The notes under the pieces are model-generated. The model saw nothing but the letters and a program-made list of their open reading frames with translations. It searched no databases and was not told where the DNA came from. Made by a program: the position numbers and the translations under genes. Positions 17,034 through 27,717 of a stretch of DNA of 64,000 nucleotides are shown piece by piece (within the stretch, counting starts at the first letter, position 1; each line of letters opens with the position of its first letter). Source of the stretch: Kushneria sinocarnis (GTDB taxonomy: Bacteria > Pseudomonadota > Gammaproteobacteria > Pseudomonadales > Halomonadaceae); the NCBI RefSeq assembly GCF_003633775.1, contig NZ_RBIN01000009.1, positions 1-64,000 of the forward strand. The letters are read 5' to 3'.

Positions 17034-18914
17034 ATGAGCCAATACAGCGCCAGCTCCATCGAGGTGCTCTCCGGTCTGGAACCGGTTCGCAAGCGTCCCG
17101 GGATGTATACCGACACCTCGCGTCCCAATCATCTCGTCCAGGAAGTGGTCGATAACAGCGTCGATGAGGCGCTGGCCGGCCATGCCCGGCGAATCGTGGT
17201 ACGCCTGCTCGAGGATGGCGGGATCGAGGTGACCGATGACGGTCGCGGCATGCCGATCGATCATCACCCCGAACACGGCGTTTCCGGGGTCGAGCTGATC
17301 CTGACCCGGCTGCACGCCGGCGGCAAGTTCTCGCAGGAGAGCTATCGCTTCTCCGGCGGGCTGCACGGGGTCGGTGTGTCGGTGGTCAATGCGCTCTCCG
17401 AGCGCCTCGAGGTCGAGGTCTGCAAGGCCGGTGAGCGCCATGCCATGGCCTTTGCCAGGGGTGAGAAGATCGAGGAGCTCTCGGTCGTGGCCAGCTGTCC
17501 GAAGAAGACCACCGGCACCGTGGTGCGCTTCTGGCCGGAGCTGGCCTACTTCGACAGCCCCACGGTTTCGGTCTCGCGGCTGCGCCATCTGCTGCGGGCC
17601 AAGGCCGTGCTCTGCCCGGGGCTGGAAATGGTGCTGGTCGAGGCCGATGGCACCGAAACCGCCTGGCAGTACGAGGATGGCCTGCGGGACTATCTCGCCC
17701 AGGCGACCGATGGCTTCGAGCCGCTGCCGGCCACGCCCTTCGTGGGTCGCTTCGAGGATGAGGAGCACGGCGTGGACTGGGCGATCCAGTGGCTGCCCGA
17801 AGGTGGCGATGCGCTGGTCGAGTCCTACGTCAACCTGATCCCTACCCCGCTGGGGGGGACCCATGTCAACGGCCTGCGCAGCGGCCTGCTGGAAGCGCTG
17901 CGCGAGTTCTGCGACTACCGCAATCTGCTGCCGAAGAACGTCAAGCTGACCGGCGATGATCTCTGGGAACGGGTCTCGTTCGTGCTCTCGGTGCGCATGT
18001 TCGAGCCCCAGTTTGCCGGCCAGACCAAGGAGCGGCTGTCGTCGCGGGCCGTGGCCGGTTTCGTTTCGGCCGTGGTCAAGGATGCCTTCTCGCTCTGGCT
18101 CAACGAGCATACCGACCAGGCCGAACAGCTCGCCGAACTGGTGATCAGCGCCGCCCAGCGGCGCCAGCGCTCGTCGAAGAAGGTGGCGCGCAAGAAGGTG
18201 ACCCAGGGGCCGGCGTTGCCGGGCAAGCTGGCGGACTGCTCCAGCCAGGATCCGGCGGTCAGTGAGCTCTTCCTGGTCGAGGGGGACAGCGCCGGGGGCA
18301 GTGCCAAGCAGGCGCGCAACCGCGAGACCCAGGCGATCCTGCCGCTGCGCGGCAAGATCCTCAACACCTGGGAGGTCGACCCCCAGGAAGTGCTGGCCTC
18401 CCAGGAGGTGCATGACATTGCCGTGGCGCTGGGCATGGACCCGGGCAGCGACAATCTCGAGAAGCTGCGCTACAACCGCGTCTGCATTCTTGCCGATGCC
18501 GATTCCGACGGGCTGCACATTGCCACGCTGCTGTGTGCGCTGTTCGTGCGGCACTTTCCGTCGCTGGTCGATGCCGGCCATGTGTTCGTGGCCATGCCGC
18601 CGCTGTATCGCATCGATCTCGGCAAGGAGGTGCACTACGCCCTCGACGAGAGCGAGAAGGCCGCGATTCTCAAGCGTCTCGAGGGCAAGCGGGGCACCCC
18701 CGGCGTGCAGCGCTTCAAGGGGCTGGGGGAAATGAGCCCGGTGCAGCTGCGCGAGACCACCATGGCCCCGGATACCCGGCGGCTGGTGCAGCTGACCCGC
18801 GAGTCCGGCGACGACACGCTCGATATTCTGGATATGCTGCTGGCGAAGAAACGGGCCGCCGACCGACGCAGCTGGCTCGAGCGCTACGGCAACATGGCTG
18901 AGGTGGAAGTCTGA
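17034..18914 (+). CDS. parE: DNA topoisomerase IV subunit B (ParE)
   Basis: ATPase and strand-capture subunit of topoisomerase IV, which decatenates replicated chromosomes. The 626-residue protein has the GHKL ATPase domain ([42 protein letters not shown]) at 1-220, the transducer domain with [12 protein letters not shown], the TOPRIM domain starting [20 protein letters not shown] near 414, and C-terminal RFKGLGEM. The length is full. It lies 2 bp upstream of parC. Confidence 0.98.
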   Translation: MSQYSASSIEVLSGLEPVRKRPGMYTDTSRPNHLVQEVVDNSVDEALAGHARRIVVRLLEDGGIEVTDDGRGMPIDHHPEHGVSGVELILTRLHAGGKFSQESYRFSGGLHGVGVSVVNALSERLEVEVCKAGERHAMAFARGEKIEELSVVASCPKKTTGTVVRFWPELAYFDSPTVSVSRLRHLLRAKAVLCPGLEMVLVEADGTETAWQYEDGLRDYLAQATDGFEPLPATPFVGRFEDEEHGVDWAIQWLPEGGDALVESYVNLIPTPLGGTHVNGLRSGLLEALREFCDYRNLLPKNVKLTGDDLWERVSFVLSVRMFEPQFAGQTKERLSSRAVAGFVSAVVKDAFSLWLNEHTDQAEQLAELVISAAQRRQRSSKKVARKKVTQGPALPGKLADCSSQDPAVSELFLVEGDSAGGSAKQARNRETQAILPLRGKILNTWEVDPQEVLASQEVHDIAVALGMDPGSDNLEKLRYNRVCILADADSDGLHIATLLCALFVRHFPSLVDAGHVFVAMPPLYRIDLGKEVHYALDESEKAAILKRLEGKRGTPGVQRFKGLGEMSPVQLRETTMAPDTRRLVQLTRESGDDTLDILDMLLAKKRAADRRSWLERYGNMAEVEV

Positions 18915-18916
18915 CA

Positions 18917-21211
18917 ATGGACATTCATGTCGAAGAGGGCGACGTCGAACGCCTGTCGCTCTCCCGCTATACCGAGAAGGCGTATCTCGACTACTCGATG
19001 TACGTCATCCTCGATCGCGCCCTGCCCAGCGTGGGCGATGGCCTCAAGCCGGTACAGCGGCGCATTGTCTATGCCATGCGCGAACTCTCGCTGACCGCCA
19101 GCGCCAAGTACAAGAAATCCGCGCGTACCGTGGGCGATGTGCTCGGCAAGTTTCATCCCCATGGTGACAGCGCCTGCTACGAAGCCATGGTGCTGATGGC
19201 GCAGTCCTTCTCCTACCGTTATCCGCTGGTGGATGGCCAGGGCAACTGGGGCAGTCCGGACGACCCCAAGTCATTCGCGGCGATGCGCTATACCGAGGCC
19301 CGCCTGACCCGGTTTTCCGAGGTGCTGCTGGCCGAGCTGGGGCAGGGCACGGTGGAGTGGGTGCCCAACTTCGACGGCACCATGAACGAGCCGGCGGTGC
19401 TGCCGGCGCGGCTGCCGCACGTGCTGCTCAACGGCGGCTCGGGCATCGCCGTGGGCATGGCGACCGATATTCCGCCGCACAATGTCGGCGAGGTGATCGA
19501 GGCGACCATCCACCGCCTGCGTCATCCGCAGTCCAGCATTACCGACCTGTGCGACTACCTGCCGGCGCCCGATTTTCCCACCGCCCCGGAGATCATCACC
19601 CCGAAGGCCGACCTGGTGAAGCTCTATACCAGTGGCCGGGGCTCGGTGCGCATGCGTGCCCGCTATCGTGTCGAGCAGGGTGAGGTGATCATCGAGGCCC
19701 TGCCCTGGCAGGTCAGCGGGTCGCGGGTGCTCGAACAGATCGCCGCGCAGATGCAGGGCAAGAAGCTGCCGATGGTGGCCGACCTGCGCGATGAGTCGAC
19801 GCACGAGGAGCCGACCCGGCTGGTGATCGTGCCCCGTTCCGGCCGCACCGACGTCGAGGGGCTGATGGCGCACCTGTTCGCCACCACCGATCTCGAGAAG
19901 AACGCCCGCGTCAACATGAACGTGATTGCGCTCGACGGCCGCCCCCAGGTGATGTCGATCGATCGGCTGCTCGACGAGTGGCTGGAGTTTCGGCGGGCGA
20001 CCGTACGCCGCCGGCTCGAGCATCGTCTCGGCAAGGTCGAGGATCGCCTGCACATTCTCGAGGGGCTCTTGATTGCCTATCTCGATATCGATGAGGTGAT
20101 CCGCATCATCCGCGACGAGGATGAGCCCAAACCGGCGCTGATGAATGCCTTCGGGCTCAGCGAGCGCCAGGCCGAGGCGATCCTCGAACTGCGCCTGCGC
20201 CATCTGGCACGGCTCGAGGAGATGAAGCTCCGGGGCGAGCAGAGCGATCTCGAAGCGGAGCGCCAGCAGCTGCAGGAGCTGCTGGGCAGCGATGCCGCCC
20301 TGACCGACCTGATCGAGCGGGAGCTGCGCGAGGACGCCGACAGGTTCGGTGACGAGCGTCGCAGTCCGCTGGTGGAGCGCGGCGAGGCGAAGGCGCTCTC
20401 CGAGGTCGAACTGATCGGGGCCGATCCGATTACCGTGGTGGTCTCGCAGAAGGGGTGGATCCGGGCGGCCAAGGGACACGAAATCGACCCTGAAAGCCTC
20501 TCCTACAAGTCCGGTGACAGCTTTGCGCTGGCCTCCCGGGGCAAGTCCAACCAGCCGCTGGTGCTGCTCGATGACGGCGGCCGGGCCTATACCCTGGCGG
20601 CGCATCAGCTGCCCTCGGCGCGTGGCCAGGGAGAGCCGATCTCGGGGCGGGTCAATCTGACGGCCGGGGCGCGCATTCGCGGAGTGATGCTGGGAGCCGG
20701 CGACAGTCAGTGGCTGCTGGGCAGCGACGGCGGCTATGCCTTCCGGGTCACGCTCGATGAGCTCTCCGGACGCAGCAAGTCCGGCAAGAGTGCGCTGACC
20801 GTGCCCAAGGGGTGTGATGTGCTGGCGCCGCTGGCGCTGCCGGCCACCGATGACGGCGACACGTCCGCCACCCGGCTGGCCGTGGTCTCCAACGAGGGCC
20901 GGCTGCTGGTCGTCAACGCCGTCGATCTGCCGGCCATGACACGTGGCAAGGGCACTCGCACGATCAACATCCCCTCGGCGCGGGCTGCCGGACGCGAGGA
21001 GTTCGTCCGCGACTGGGCGCTGCTGCCTCCCGGGGCAGCGCTGGTCATCCATGCCGGCAAGCGCAAGAAGCGGCTGAGCGGCGATGAGCTCGATTACCAC
21101 GTCGGTGAGCCCGGACGGCGCGGTCACAAGCTGCCCCAGGGCTTTCAGAAGGTTGCCCGGCTGGCGGTCGAACTGCCCGGTGACAACTCTGCCGGTGGAG
21201 GTGGCAAATGA
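18917..21211 (+). CDS. parC: DNA topoisomerase IV subunit A (ParC)
   Basis: DNA cleavage subunit of topoisomerase IV. The 764-residue protein starts with the winged-helix domain; the quinolone-determining region reads [15 protein letters not shown] with the wild-type Ser and Glu, and the catalytic Tyr lies in [11 protein letters not shown]. The tower and coiled-coil regions follow, then a C-terminal beta-pinwheel with blades from about 500. Immediately downstream of parE, and its stop overlaps the serB start (ATGA), so parE-parC-serB are one operon. Confidence 0.98.
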   Translation: MDIHVEEGDVERLSLSRYTEKAYLDYSMYVILDRALPSVGDGLKPVQRRIVYAMRELSLTASAKYKKSARTVGDVLGKFHPHGDSACYEAMVLMAQSFSYRYPLVDGQGNWGSPDDPKSFAAMRYTEARLTRFSEVLLAELGQGTVEWVPNFDGTMNEPAVLPARLPHVLLNGGSGIAVGMATDIPPHNVGEVIEATIHRLRHPQSSITDLCDYLPAPDFPTAPEIITPKADLVKLYTSGRGSVRMRARYRVEQGEVIIEALPWQVSGSRVLEQIAAQMQGKKLPMVADLRDESTHEEPTRLVIVPRSGRTDVEGLMAHLFATTDLEKNARVNMNVIALDGRPQVMSIDRLLDEWLEFRRATVRRRLEHRLGKVEDRLHILEGLLIAYLDIDEVIRIIRDEDEPKPALMNAFGLSERQAEAILELRLRHLARLEEMKLRGEQSDLEAERQQLQELLGSDAALTDLIERELREDADRFGDERRSPLVERGEAKALSEVELIGADPITVVVSQKGWIRAAKGHEIDPESLSYKSGDSFALASRGKSNQPLVLLDDGGRAYTLAAHQLPSARGQGEPISGRVNLTAGARIRGVMLGAGDSQWLLGSDGGYAFRVTLDELSGRSKSGKSALTVPKGCDVLAPLALPATDDGDTSATRLAVVSNEGRLLVVNAVDLPAMTRGKGTRTINIPSARAAGREEFVRDWALLPPGAALVIHAGKRKKRLSGDELDYHVGEPGRRGHKLPQGFQKVARLAVELPGDNSAGGGGK

Positions 21212-22443
21212 CCCGCCGCGTGCTCATCCGGGCGACCGGCAGTGCCCGCCCCGGGCAGCTGGGCGGTCTGGGGAAGGCGCTGGCAGAGGCCGGTGCCCGG
21301 CTGCTGGACATCAATCAGAGTGTCACTTTCGGTATGGTCACCTTTGAAACCCTGGTGGCGCTGGACGAGGCAGGGGAGGCGCAGCGCACGCGCCTGGAGC
21401 AGTCACTCGAAGAGGCCGGTGATCGCCATGCGCTGGCCATCCAGACCGTGGATGTCAGCGAGGCCGACCATGAGCGCTGGACGCATGGGGCCGGCTCCAC
21501 ACGATTGATCCTGACCCTGCTGGCACCGCGGCTGCCGGCGACGGTACTGGCCGAGCTGGGGCGGCTGACGTCGGCCTTCGGTTTGACCATCGAGCTGATT
21601 CACCGGCTCTCCGGCCGCGAGCCGCTGGATGGCGAAGCACCGGAGCGGGGCGTCTGCATCGAGTGCTGGTTGCGGGGCGATGCGGTCGATCTCGACGCCC
21701 TGCGCAAGGGCGCGCTGGCGATCGGTGCCGACCACGGCGTCGATCTGGCGATCCAGCAGGACAGCATCTGGCGCCGGCATCGGCGGCTGATCTGCTTCGA
21801 CATGGACTCGACCCTGATCCAGGCCGAGGTGATCGACGAACTGGCCCGCCGTCACGGGGTGTATGACGAAGTCGCCGAGGTGACCGAACGGGCCATGCGC
21901 GGCGAGCTCGATTTTCAGCAGAGTTTCCGCGAGCGCATGAGCAAGCTGGCCGGGCTGTCGGAGTCGGTGCTGGCCGAGATTGCCGAGGAGCTGCCGCTGA
22001 TGCCGGGGGTGGAACATCTGCTGGCACAGCTGCGTCGGCTCGGCTATCGCACGGCGATTCTTTCGGGGGGCTTCAGCTGGTTTGCCGAGTATCTGCAGCG
22101 TCGGCTGGGCTTTGATGAGGTTCACGCCAACGAGCTGGTGATCGAAGACGGTGTGGTGACCGGTGAAGTGCGTGAACCGATCGTCGATGCCGATCGCAAG
22201 GCGCAGCTCCTGGAAGAGATGGCGACCCGCCAGGGCATTCGCCTGGAACAGACGGTGGCGGTGGGAGACGGCGCCAATGACCTGAAGATGCTGGCTACCG
22301 CCGGGCTGGGCATTGCCTTTCGCGCCAAGCCGATGGTGCGCGAGCAGGCGCGCCAGTCGATCTCGACGCTGGGCCTTGATGGCGTGCTCTATCTGCTGGG
22401 CTATCGTGACGATGACCGCGACGAGGTGCTCGGCGCAGAGTGA
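21208..22443 (+). CDS. serB: phosphoserine phosphatase SerB
   Basis: Last step of L-serine synthesis from 3-phosphoglycerate. The 411-residue product has an N-terminal ACT-like regulatory region (about 1-175), as in Pseudomonas and mycobacterial SerB, followed by the HAD phosphatase core: FDMDST at 197-202 with nucleophile Asp198, [11 protein letters not shown], and [11 protein letters not shown] for Mg binding. Its ATG overlaps the parC stop by 4 bp, implying translational coupling to parC. Confidence 0.95.
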   Translation: MTRRVLIRATGSARPGQLGGLGKALAEAGARLLDINQSVTFGMVTFETLVALDEAGEAQRTRLEQSLEEAGDRHALAIQTVDVSEADHERWTHGAGSTRLILTLLAPRLPATVLAELGRLTSAFGLTIELIHRLSGREPLDGEAPERGVCIECWLRGDAVDLDALRKGALAIGADHGVDLAIQQDSIWRRHRRLICFDMDSTLIQAEVIDELARRHGVYDEVAEVTERAMRGELDFQQSFRERMSKLAGLSESVLAEIAEELPLMPGVEHLLAQLRRLGYRTAILSGGFSWFAEYLQRRLGFDEVHANELVIEDGVVTGEVREPIVDADRKAQLLEEMATRQGIRLEQTVAVGDGANDLKMLATAGLGIAFRAKPMVREQARQSISTLGLDGVLYLLGYRDDDRDEVLGAE

Positions 22444-22487
22444 GGCGGCAGCGCTCAAGGCACTGCTTCGGCGGCCGATAGAAGCAG

Positions 22488-22507
22488 CACACCGCCCCGG
22501 CGGTGTG
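22488..22507 (+). terminator. hairpin after serB
   Basis: CACACCGCC (22488-22496) and GGCGGTGTG (22499-22507) form a perfect 9-bp inverted repeat with a very short loop between serB and the PilZ gene. There is no U-tract, so it is at best a partial terminator of the parE-parC-serB message. Confidence 0.4.
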
Positions 22508-22532
22508 TCTGCTATCCAGAACGGATGTCGCC

Positions 22533-23324
22533 ATGTCCCAGCCGCGCCACGGTGTGATCGACAACGCCGATGCCATTGCCGATCTCTTTGTCGAACTGAC
22601 CCGCAATGCCCACGAGATTACCCTGCGTTTCGATGCCACGCCGGTCCACTACCCGGTGTCGGTCGTCTCCATTGACCGCATTCATGCCGGCTGTCTGCTG
22701 GATGTCACCAGTCTGGGGGACATCGATCAGCTGCTCGCCGAGGAGCGCTGTTTCATGCTCCACGCCCGCCAGGAGGCGCTGGCGCTGCGCAGTTCGCCGA
22801 TGCAGGTCCAGCGGACGGTCGAACGGGCCGGGCGGCTGGGGGTGTACTGTACCCTGCCACGGCAGCTGCGCTTCTCGCGTCAGCGGAGTTATTTCCGGGC
22901 GGCGCTGAGCGAGGGCATGGAGGTGATGGTCGAGCTGGCCGCGGCCGACGGTCGCTGCTGGCGGGCCCGCTTGTGCGATCTGTCGATCGGTGGCTGTCTG
23001 CTGGCCCTCCCGGCCGAGGCGGCCGCCTCGCTGCCGGCTCTTGAGACCCGGCTGCAGGTGCGGGCGCATTTTCCCAATGGCGAGGTCTTCGAGGCCAGCA
23101 GCCGGCTTTGTCATCTGCACACCGATCAGGTCACCGTGCAGCTGGGGATCGGATTCGATATCGGGCTGGCCGTGCACGAGCGCCGGGTGTGGTTCTACGT
23201 GCGTGAAATCGAGCGGGAGAGCGTGCGCCAGCAGCGCGGGGCTTCCGCCACCCGGCCGCTGGCTCCCTCCCGGCTGTTCCAGCCGGCGCCGGATGAGAGC
23301 GAGGGGCCGGCGTCGGCGTCGTGA
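22533..23324 (+). CDS. PilZ-domain protein, YcgR-like flagellar brake
   Basis: Probable cyclic-di-GMP receptor. The 263-residue protein has a YcgR-type N-terminal domain (about 1-115) and a PilZ domain carrying both c-di-GMP motifs: Arg-rich RQRSYFR at about 122-128 and DLSIGGC at about 151-157. YcgR proteins slow flagellar rotation by binding the motor or stator when c-di-GMP is high; the exact target here is unknown because no flagellar genes are nearby. The start MSQPRHGVID at 22533 was chosen over an upstream in-frame ATG lying in the serB-proximal hairpin region. Confidence 0.85.
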   Translation: MSQPRHGVIDNADAIADLFVELTRNAHEITLRFDATPVHYPVSVVSIDRIHAGCLLDVTSLGDIDQLLAEERCFMLHARQEALALRSSPMQVQRTVERAGRLGVYCTLPRQLRFSRQRSYFRAALSEGMEVMVELAAADGRCWRARLCDLSIGGCLLALPAEAAASLPALETRLQVRAHFPNGEVFEASSRLCHLHTDQVTVQLGIGFDIGLAVHERRVWFYVREIERESVRQQRGASATRPLAPSRLFQPAPDESEGPASAS

Positions 23325-23419
23325 TGACCGACTTTGCAGGATGGCGCTACAGCTGCCAGATTCTTCTTCGAGTGGCGGTGCCCGTGGCATCGCCGAGTTC
23401 AACCCGAAGGAGGTACCGT

Positions 23420-23788
23420 ATGCCGAGCGACCAGGCTCGCAACGTCCTTGGCGAACCGCTCGAGGACTGCTGTCATGATCCCGTTACCGGCTTCTATCGT
23501 GACGGTTTCTGTCATACCGGCAACGAGGACCTCGGTGAGCACGTGGTCTGCGCCGTGATGACCGAGGACTTTCTGAACTACTCGAAGTCGCAGGGCAACG
23601 ATCTGACCACGGCCCGCCCCGAATTCGGCTTTGCCGGGCTGGGTCCGGGCGATGTCTGGTGCCTGTGCCTGCAGCGCTGGAGCGAGGCCTTCCGGGCCGG
23701 CGTGGCACCCCCGGTGCGGCTCGAGGCCACGCACGAGAAGGCGCTGGAGCGCGTGCCGATGGAGACCCTGCGCCGCTACGCGCGCTAG
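23420..23788 (+). CDS. DUF2237 family protein
   Basis: A 122-residue member of the DUF2237 family, function unknown. It shows the family marks: NVLGEPLEDCCHDPVTGFYRDGFC near the start, a conserved CAVMTEDFLNYSKSQGNDLTTARPEFGF core and GDVWCLC. Several conserved cysteines suggest metal binding or redox activity, but this is not established. An AAGGAGG ribosome binding site precedes the ATG at 23420. Its stop codon interlocks with that of the convergent DUF4385 gene. Confidence 0.85.
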   Translation: MPSDQARNVLGEPLEDCCHDPVTGFYRDGFCHTGNEDLGEHVVCAVMTEDFLNYSKSQGNDLTTARPEFGFAGLGPGDVWCLCLQRWSEAFRAGVAPPVRLEATHEKALERVPMETLRRYAR

Positions 23789-24228
23789 CCGTAGCGCCGC
23801 TGGTGCTCGCGCTTGCGCGCCAGATAGTCCTCGTCCTCACGCACCTGCTTCCAGACGTCTTCGAAGATGCGCGCGGCTTCGGCCTTGGTCTCGTCGATTT
23901 CACGCTCGTTGATGCGCCCCTGGCGGTCGTACTTGCGGCCGCCGCGGTAGTTGGCATAGCGCCGTGCCCGGGTGTAGCCCATCTGAATGAACTTGCGCGC
24001 CATGTCCATGCCGACGAAATCGTCGTCGCGACGATACTGCTCGAACATGGCCAGCAGGGTCTGCGAGGATTCGCGGGCGATATCCGACGTGCGAAAGCGC
24101 CAGTGCGGCAGCAGCTCGCCCTTGTAGGGTTCGATCGTCAGTACCCCCTGCTCGCCGCGCCCCACCCGATAGCACTCGGGGTGGGCGCGGCAATCGGTGG
24201 GGGCATCGTGGCTCTGCCGGTCGGACAT
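23785..24228 (-). CDS. DUF4385 family protein
   Basis: A 147-residue, charged, soluble protein that I place in DUF4385 by the stretch DDFVGMDMARKFIQMGYTRARRYANYRGGRKYDR; no function is known. The C-terminal half is a long charged helix. Its stop (CTA on the plus strand, 23785-23787) shares the tetranucleotide CTAG with the stop of the convergent DUF2237 gene. Its 5' end diverges from the M4 protease across a 193-bp gap in which I see no other gene. Confidence 0.8.
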   Translation of the reverse strand: MSDRQSHDAPTDCRAHPECYRVGRGEQGVLTIEPYKGELLPHWRFRTSDIARESSQTLLAMFEQYRRDDDFVGMDMARKFIQMGYTRARRYANYRGGRKYDRQGRINEREIDETKAEAARIFEDVWKQVREDEDYLARKREHQRRYG

Positions 24229-24421
24229 GATGAAAGGCTCCCGGGATGATGCCGACAGTGTAGAAAAGGCAGGGTCTTGTGCCAGCCCGGCGAAAGGCTA
24301 CAACCAAGGTCGAAGCGAGAGGATGACTTCGGTTAAATCATGCCCCCCGCCGAATGGGCTAGCCTTGATAGGTCGACGTTCACCGCCAAGGCTTATTCTC
24401 GCGTCGACAGGGAGTCATAGA

Positions 24422-25464
24422 ATGCGAGCGCTTGCAGCGAGCAATAATCCCTATGGGATTATCCCGCCCCACCTACTCAACCGGGTCATTCAGCGTGGCA
24501 ACGAGCAGCAGCGTCGTCGTGCCCTGACCACCCTCAACCTTGATGACGGCTTTCGTGGTCATGCCGCACGGCGTCAGGCCGACACCATGCATGAAAGCCA
24601 TGCCCCCGATGATGGCGACTCGCCGCAGCGCCACATTTTCGATGCCCGGCACGGCATGCAGCTGCCCGGCGAGGAAGTGCGATCGGAAGGCGAGTCGGAG
24701 ACCGGCGACCGCGAGGTCAACGAGGCCTACGAGGATCTCGGAGCCACCTGGCGGTTCTTTCATGAGGTCTTCGGTCGTGACTCGATCGATAATGCCGGCA
24801 TGGCCCTGCTGGGCACCGTCCACTACGGCCATGAGTATCAGAACGCCTTCTGGAACGGACAGCAGATGGTGTTCGGTGATGGCGATGGCGAAATCTTCCT
24901 GCCCTTTACCCGGGCGCTGGATGTCGTGGCGCACGAGCTGGCCCACGGCGTGACCGAGATTGCCGTGGGCCTGGCCTATGCCAATCAGTCCGGGGCGCTC
25001 AACGAGTCCGTGTCGGACGTGTTCGGGGTCATGACCAAACAGTATGCAGCGCAGCAGACCGCCGAAGAGGCCGACTGGCTGATCGGCGCCGAACTGCTGG
25101 CCGAAGGCGTGCAGGGCAGGGCGCTGCGCTCGATGGCCGAGCCCGGGTCGGCCTATGACGATCCGGTACTGGGCCGGGATCCACAGCCCGGTCACATGGA
25201 TCAGTACGTCGAGACCGAAGAGGACAACGGCGGCGTGCACATCAACTCGGGCATTCCCAACCACGCCTTCTATCTCATCGCCACCGCCCTGGGCGGTTAC
25301 AGCTGGGAGCGTGCCGGCCATGTCTGGTATGACACCCTGCTCGATGAGCGCCTGACCCGCGGACCTTTGCGCGTCTGACCCTGGACAATGCCGAGCGCCG
25401 CTTCGGTGGCGAGGTTGCAACCGCGGTCCGCGACGGCTGGCAGGGTGTCGGCATCACGCCATGA
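24422..25464 (+). pseudogene. protealysin-like M4 metallopeptidase, C-terminus frameshifted
   Basis: Zinc metalloprotease of the thermolysin family (protealysin branch, short propeptide, no signal peptide). The frame opened at 24422 (AGGGAG ribosome binding site) runs to a stop at 25376-25378 after 318 residues and contains the short N-terminal propeptide with NPYGIIPPHLL, zinc site HELAHG, third ligand in NESVSDVFG and the catalytic His in GGVHINSGIPNHAFY. Family homology continues in the -1 frame (TFARLTLDNAERRFGGEVA to GWQGVGITP) up to 25464, so a deletion of length 1 mod 3 lies between about 25348 and 25376. The restored frame overlaps the next gene by ATGA. Active-site residues are intact; only about 30 C-terminal residues are lost. 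Confidence 0.8.
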
Positions 25465-25811
25465 ACCGCTTCGCCGATCTCGACGAACATGCCCTGATCC
25501 GTCTCGCCCGGGAGGGCGGAGTGGTCGCGGCGCCGGGGCTGACCCGGCCGCGGCAGATCGAGTTTCAGCGCTGTTCGGCCCGGGAGCGCCAGCGGATCAG
25601 TGCCATTCTCGACGAGGCCGATCGCTGCCTGCCCTTGGGCGAACCGCCCGGGCGTGGCGATCAGCGCTTCTATCGGGTACTGATCTGGCGAGGAGCCGAG
25701 CGCACGGGCGGCGATGATGACACCGCGCCCGGCGATGAACTGAAGGTGCCGGAAGCGCATGCGCCATCCTCACTGGTGGCGCTGTGGCGCGACGGCCCCG
25801 AGCCTGCCTGA
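25461..25811 (+). CDS. emfourin-like inhibitor of the M4 protease
   Basis: A 116-residue cytoplasmic protein resembling emfourin, the protein inhibitor encoded next to protealysin in Serratia; the similarity rests on IRLAREGGVVAAPGLTRPRQIEF at residues 13-35 and on its location. It begins at an ATG that overlaps the stop codon of the protease's restored frame (ATGA), so the two were once translationally coupled. The C-terminal part (GDDDTAPGDELKVPEAHAPS) is low-complexity and acidic. If the protease is dead, the inhibitor is left without its partner. Confidence 0.75.
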   Translation: MNRFADLDEHALIRLAREGGVVAAPGLTRPRQIEFQRCSARERQRISAILDEADRCLPLGEPPGRGDQRFYRVLIWRGAERTGGDDDTAPGDELKVPEAHAPSSLVALWRDGPEPA

Positions 25812-25860
25812 AGGCGTCTTCCGACGGCCGGTGAGGCCGCGGATTTCCGCTTCCTGCCGC

Positions 25861-26892
25861 TTACAGCGGTGTCTTGGACACCGCACCCGGTACTTCCCGC
25901 ACCAGCCTGGGCAGCAGAAAGCCCGACAGTCGGGCGCGCAGCTGCGCCACCAGGGCCCTTGCCTCGTCATCGGGTACATCGAAATGGGCGGCACCGGCCA
26001 CGGCATCCAGCACGTGCAGATAGTAGGGCTGAATGCCGGCCTCGAACAGCGTCTCCGAGAGCGCGGCCAGGGTGTCGGCATCATCGTTGATGCCGCGCAG
26101 CAGCACACTCTGGTTGAGCAGGGTCACGCCTGCCTGACGCAGCCGCCGGCAGGCGTCACGCACGGCGTCATCGATCTCGCGCGGATGGTTGATGTGCAAC
26201 ACCATTACCCGTTGCAGGCGGGTGGTCCCCAGCCACTCCAGCAGGGCGTCATCGATCCGGTCCGGAATCACGACCGGCAGCCGGGTATGCAGGCGCAGCC
26301 GCCTGAGATGGGGGATATCCGCCAGTTCGCGGCAGAGCCAGGCCAGCCGCCGATCGCTCGAGACCAGCGGGTCGCCCCCTGACAGAATGGCTTCCGTGAT
26401 CGAGGAGTCGTCACGCAGATAGTCCAGGGTCGCCTGCCACTGCGCCATCGACGGCGTATGATCCTCGTAGGGGAAGTGGCGCCGGAAACAGTAGCGGCAG
26501 TTGATGGCACAGCCGGCGCTGGCGATCAGCAGTACCCGCCCGGCATACTTGTGGATCAGCCCCGAGTGCGGGGTGTGTTCGGCTTCCGCCAGCGGATCGG
26601 TGACAAAACCCGCCACACTGTCGCTCTCCTGGGCCAGCGGCAGCACCTGACGCAGCAGCGGGTCATCGGGATCACCCGGCGTCATGCGGTTCAGGTAGGC
26701 GCGCGGCACCCGTACCGAAAACTGCCGGTGACCGCCATATGCACCCTCGAGCAGGCTGTGCGGTAGTCCGAGCGCGTCCAGCAGCGTGACCGGATCACGA
26801 ATGACCTCGCGCAGCTGGGTCTGCCAGTCGGCATCGGGGGTGTGTGCGGCAATGGTCTGCACACCGTCTGGGGTTCGCGTTATCATCGACAC
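25861..26892 (-). CDS. epmB: EF-P beta-lysylation protein EpmB (lysine 2,3-aminomutase-like)
   Basis: Radical-SAM enzyme that converts L-alpha-lysine to R-beta-lysine, which EpmA attaches to elongation factor P. The 343-residue product has the 4Fe-4S motif CxxxCxxC in [18 protein letters not shown], a GGDPL motif, and PLP-lysine motif region [15 protein letters not shown] of the KamA family. Shorter than clostridial aminomutases, as EpmB is. It is divergent from efp with 72 bp between start codons, so promoters of the two overlap or adjoin. Confidence 0.95.
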   Translation of the reverse strand: MSMITRTPDGVQTIAAHTPDADWQTQLREVIRDPVTLLDALGLPHSLLEGAYGGHRQFSVRVPRAYLNRMTPGDPDDPLLRQVLPLAQESDSVAGFVTDPLAEAEHTPHSGLIHKYAGRVLLIASAGCAINCRYCFRRHFPYEDHTPSMAQWQATLDYLRDDSSITEAILSGGDPLVSSDRRLAWLCRELADIPHLRRLRLHTRLPVVIPDRIDDALLEWLGTTRLQRVMVLHINHPREIDDAVRDACRRLRQAGVTLLNQSVLLRGINDDADTLAALSETLFEAGIQPYYLHVLDAVAGAAHFDVPDDEARALVAQLRARLSGFLLPRLVREVPGAVSKTPL

Positions 26893-26964
26893 ACTTCAAA
26901 TTCCGCAGTGTTTCACATCGGCGTCGCGCTCCTGCCGAAGACGCCGCTTACAGAGCGAGGCAAC

Positions 26965-27531
26965 ATGGCGAGTTATTCTACCAACGAATTCAAGGCCGGT
27001 CTGAAGGTGATGCTGGATGGCGATCCCTGCAACATCGTCGAGAACGAGTTCGTCAAGCCCGGCAAGGGCCAGGCCTTCAACCGCGTCAAGCTGCGCAACC
27101 TGATGACCGGCCGGGTGTGGGAGCGCACCTTCAAGTCAGGCGAGTCGATCGAGGGCGCCGATGTGCTCGAGCTCGACATGGAGTATCTCTTCAACGATGG
27201 CGAGATGTGGCACTTCATGAAGACCGACGGCTCCTTCGAGCAGTATGCCGCCGACAAGAAGGCGGTGGGCGATACCGAGAAGTGGCTCAAGGAGCAGGTG
27301 GTCTACACCGTTACGCTGTGGAACGACAATCCGATTGCGGTAACGCCGCCCAACTTCATCGACCTGGAAGTGGCCCAGACCGATCCCGGCGTCAAGGGCG
27401 ATACCGCCAACGGCGGCTCCAAGCCGGCCACGCTCTCCACCGGTGCCGTGGTGCGGGTGCCGCTGTTCATCAACGAGGGCGAGAAGCTGAAGGTGGATAC
27501 GCGCAAGGGTGAGTACGTCGGCCGCGCCTGA
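26965..27531 (+). CDS. efp: elongation factor P
   Basis: Ribosome rescue factor that relieves stalling at polyproline. The 188-residue protein has the three beta-barrel EF-P plan and the modification loop [14 protein letters not shown] with the Lys corresponding to E. coli Lys34, the beta-lysylation site. With epmB divergent and epmA downstream, modification by (R)-beta-lysine rather than rhamnose or 5-aminopentanol is expected. The ATG at 26965 follows GCGAGG. Confidence 0.97.
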   Translation: MASYSTNEFKAGLKVMLDGDPCNIVENEFVKPGKGQAFNRVKLRNLMTGRVWERTFKSGESIEGADVLELDMEYLFNDGEMWHFMKTDGSFEQYAADKKAVGDTEKWLKEQVVYTVTLWNDNPIAVTPPNFIDLEVAQTDPGVKGDTANGGSKPATLSTGAVVRVPLFINEGEKLKVDTRKGEYVGRA

Positions 27532-27667
27532 TCGAGGGCTCTTGCAACACTCGCCCAGACAGTGCTGATGCCTGGCCTCATGCGTCTTCAGCGCTGCTGG
27601 ACTCTGCTACCCCGTCAGGGCTCGCCCTGTCCGGCATCGCCTGAAGAGGGCGGCAGCTCGTGTTGAT

Positions 27668-27700
27668 TGACGCGATCACGCTCATGGCGTGATCGCGTCA
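27668..27700 (+). terminator. perfect 13-bp stem-loop between efp and epmA
   Basis: TGACGCGATCACG (27668-27680) is fully complementary to CGTGATCGCGTCA (27688-27700) around a 7-nt loop; CTGTTT follows. It ends 17 bp before the epmA start. It may end most efp transcripts while letting some read through into epmA, or act as an operator. The remaining 27532-27667 stretch shows nothing else. Confidence 0.5.
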
Positions 27701-27717
27701 CTGTTTCGGGATACAGG

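Noticed and set aside
16827-18917. A 696-codon open frame on the minus strand opposite parE
   Set aside because: It is the GC-rich antisense shadow of parE: low-complexity His/Gln/Gly/Arg-rich protein, no ribosome binding site, no family motifs. Similar shadows lie opposite parC (19271-21127), nnr (35879-37765), pgi (14537-16222) and sufB (51536-53137).
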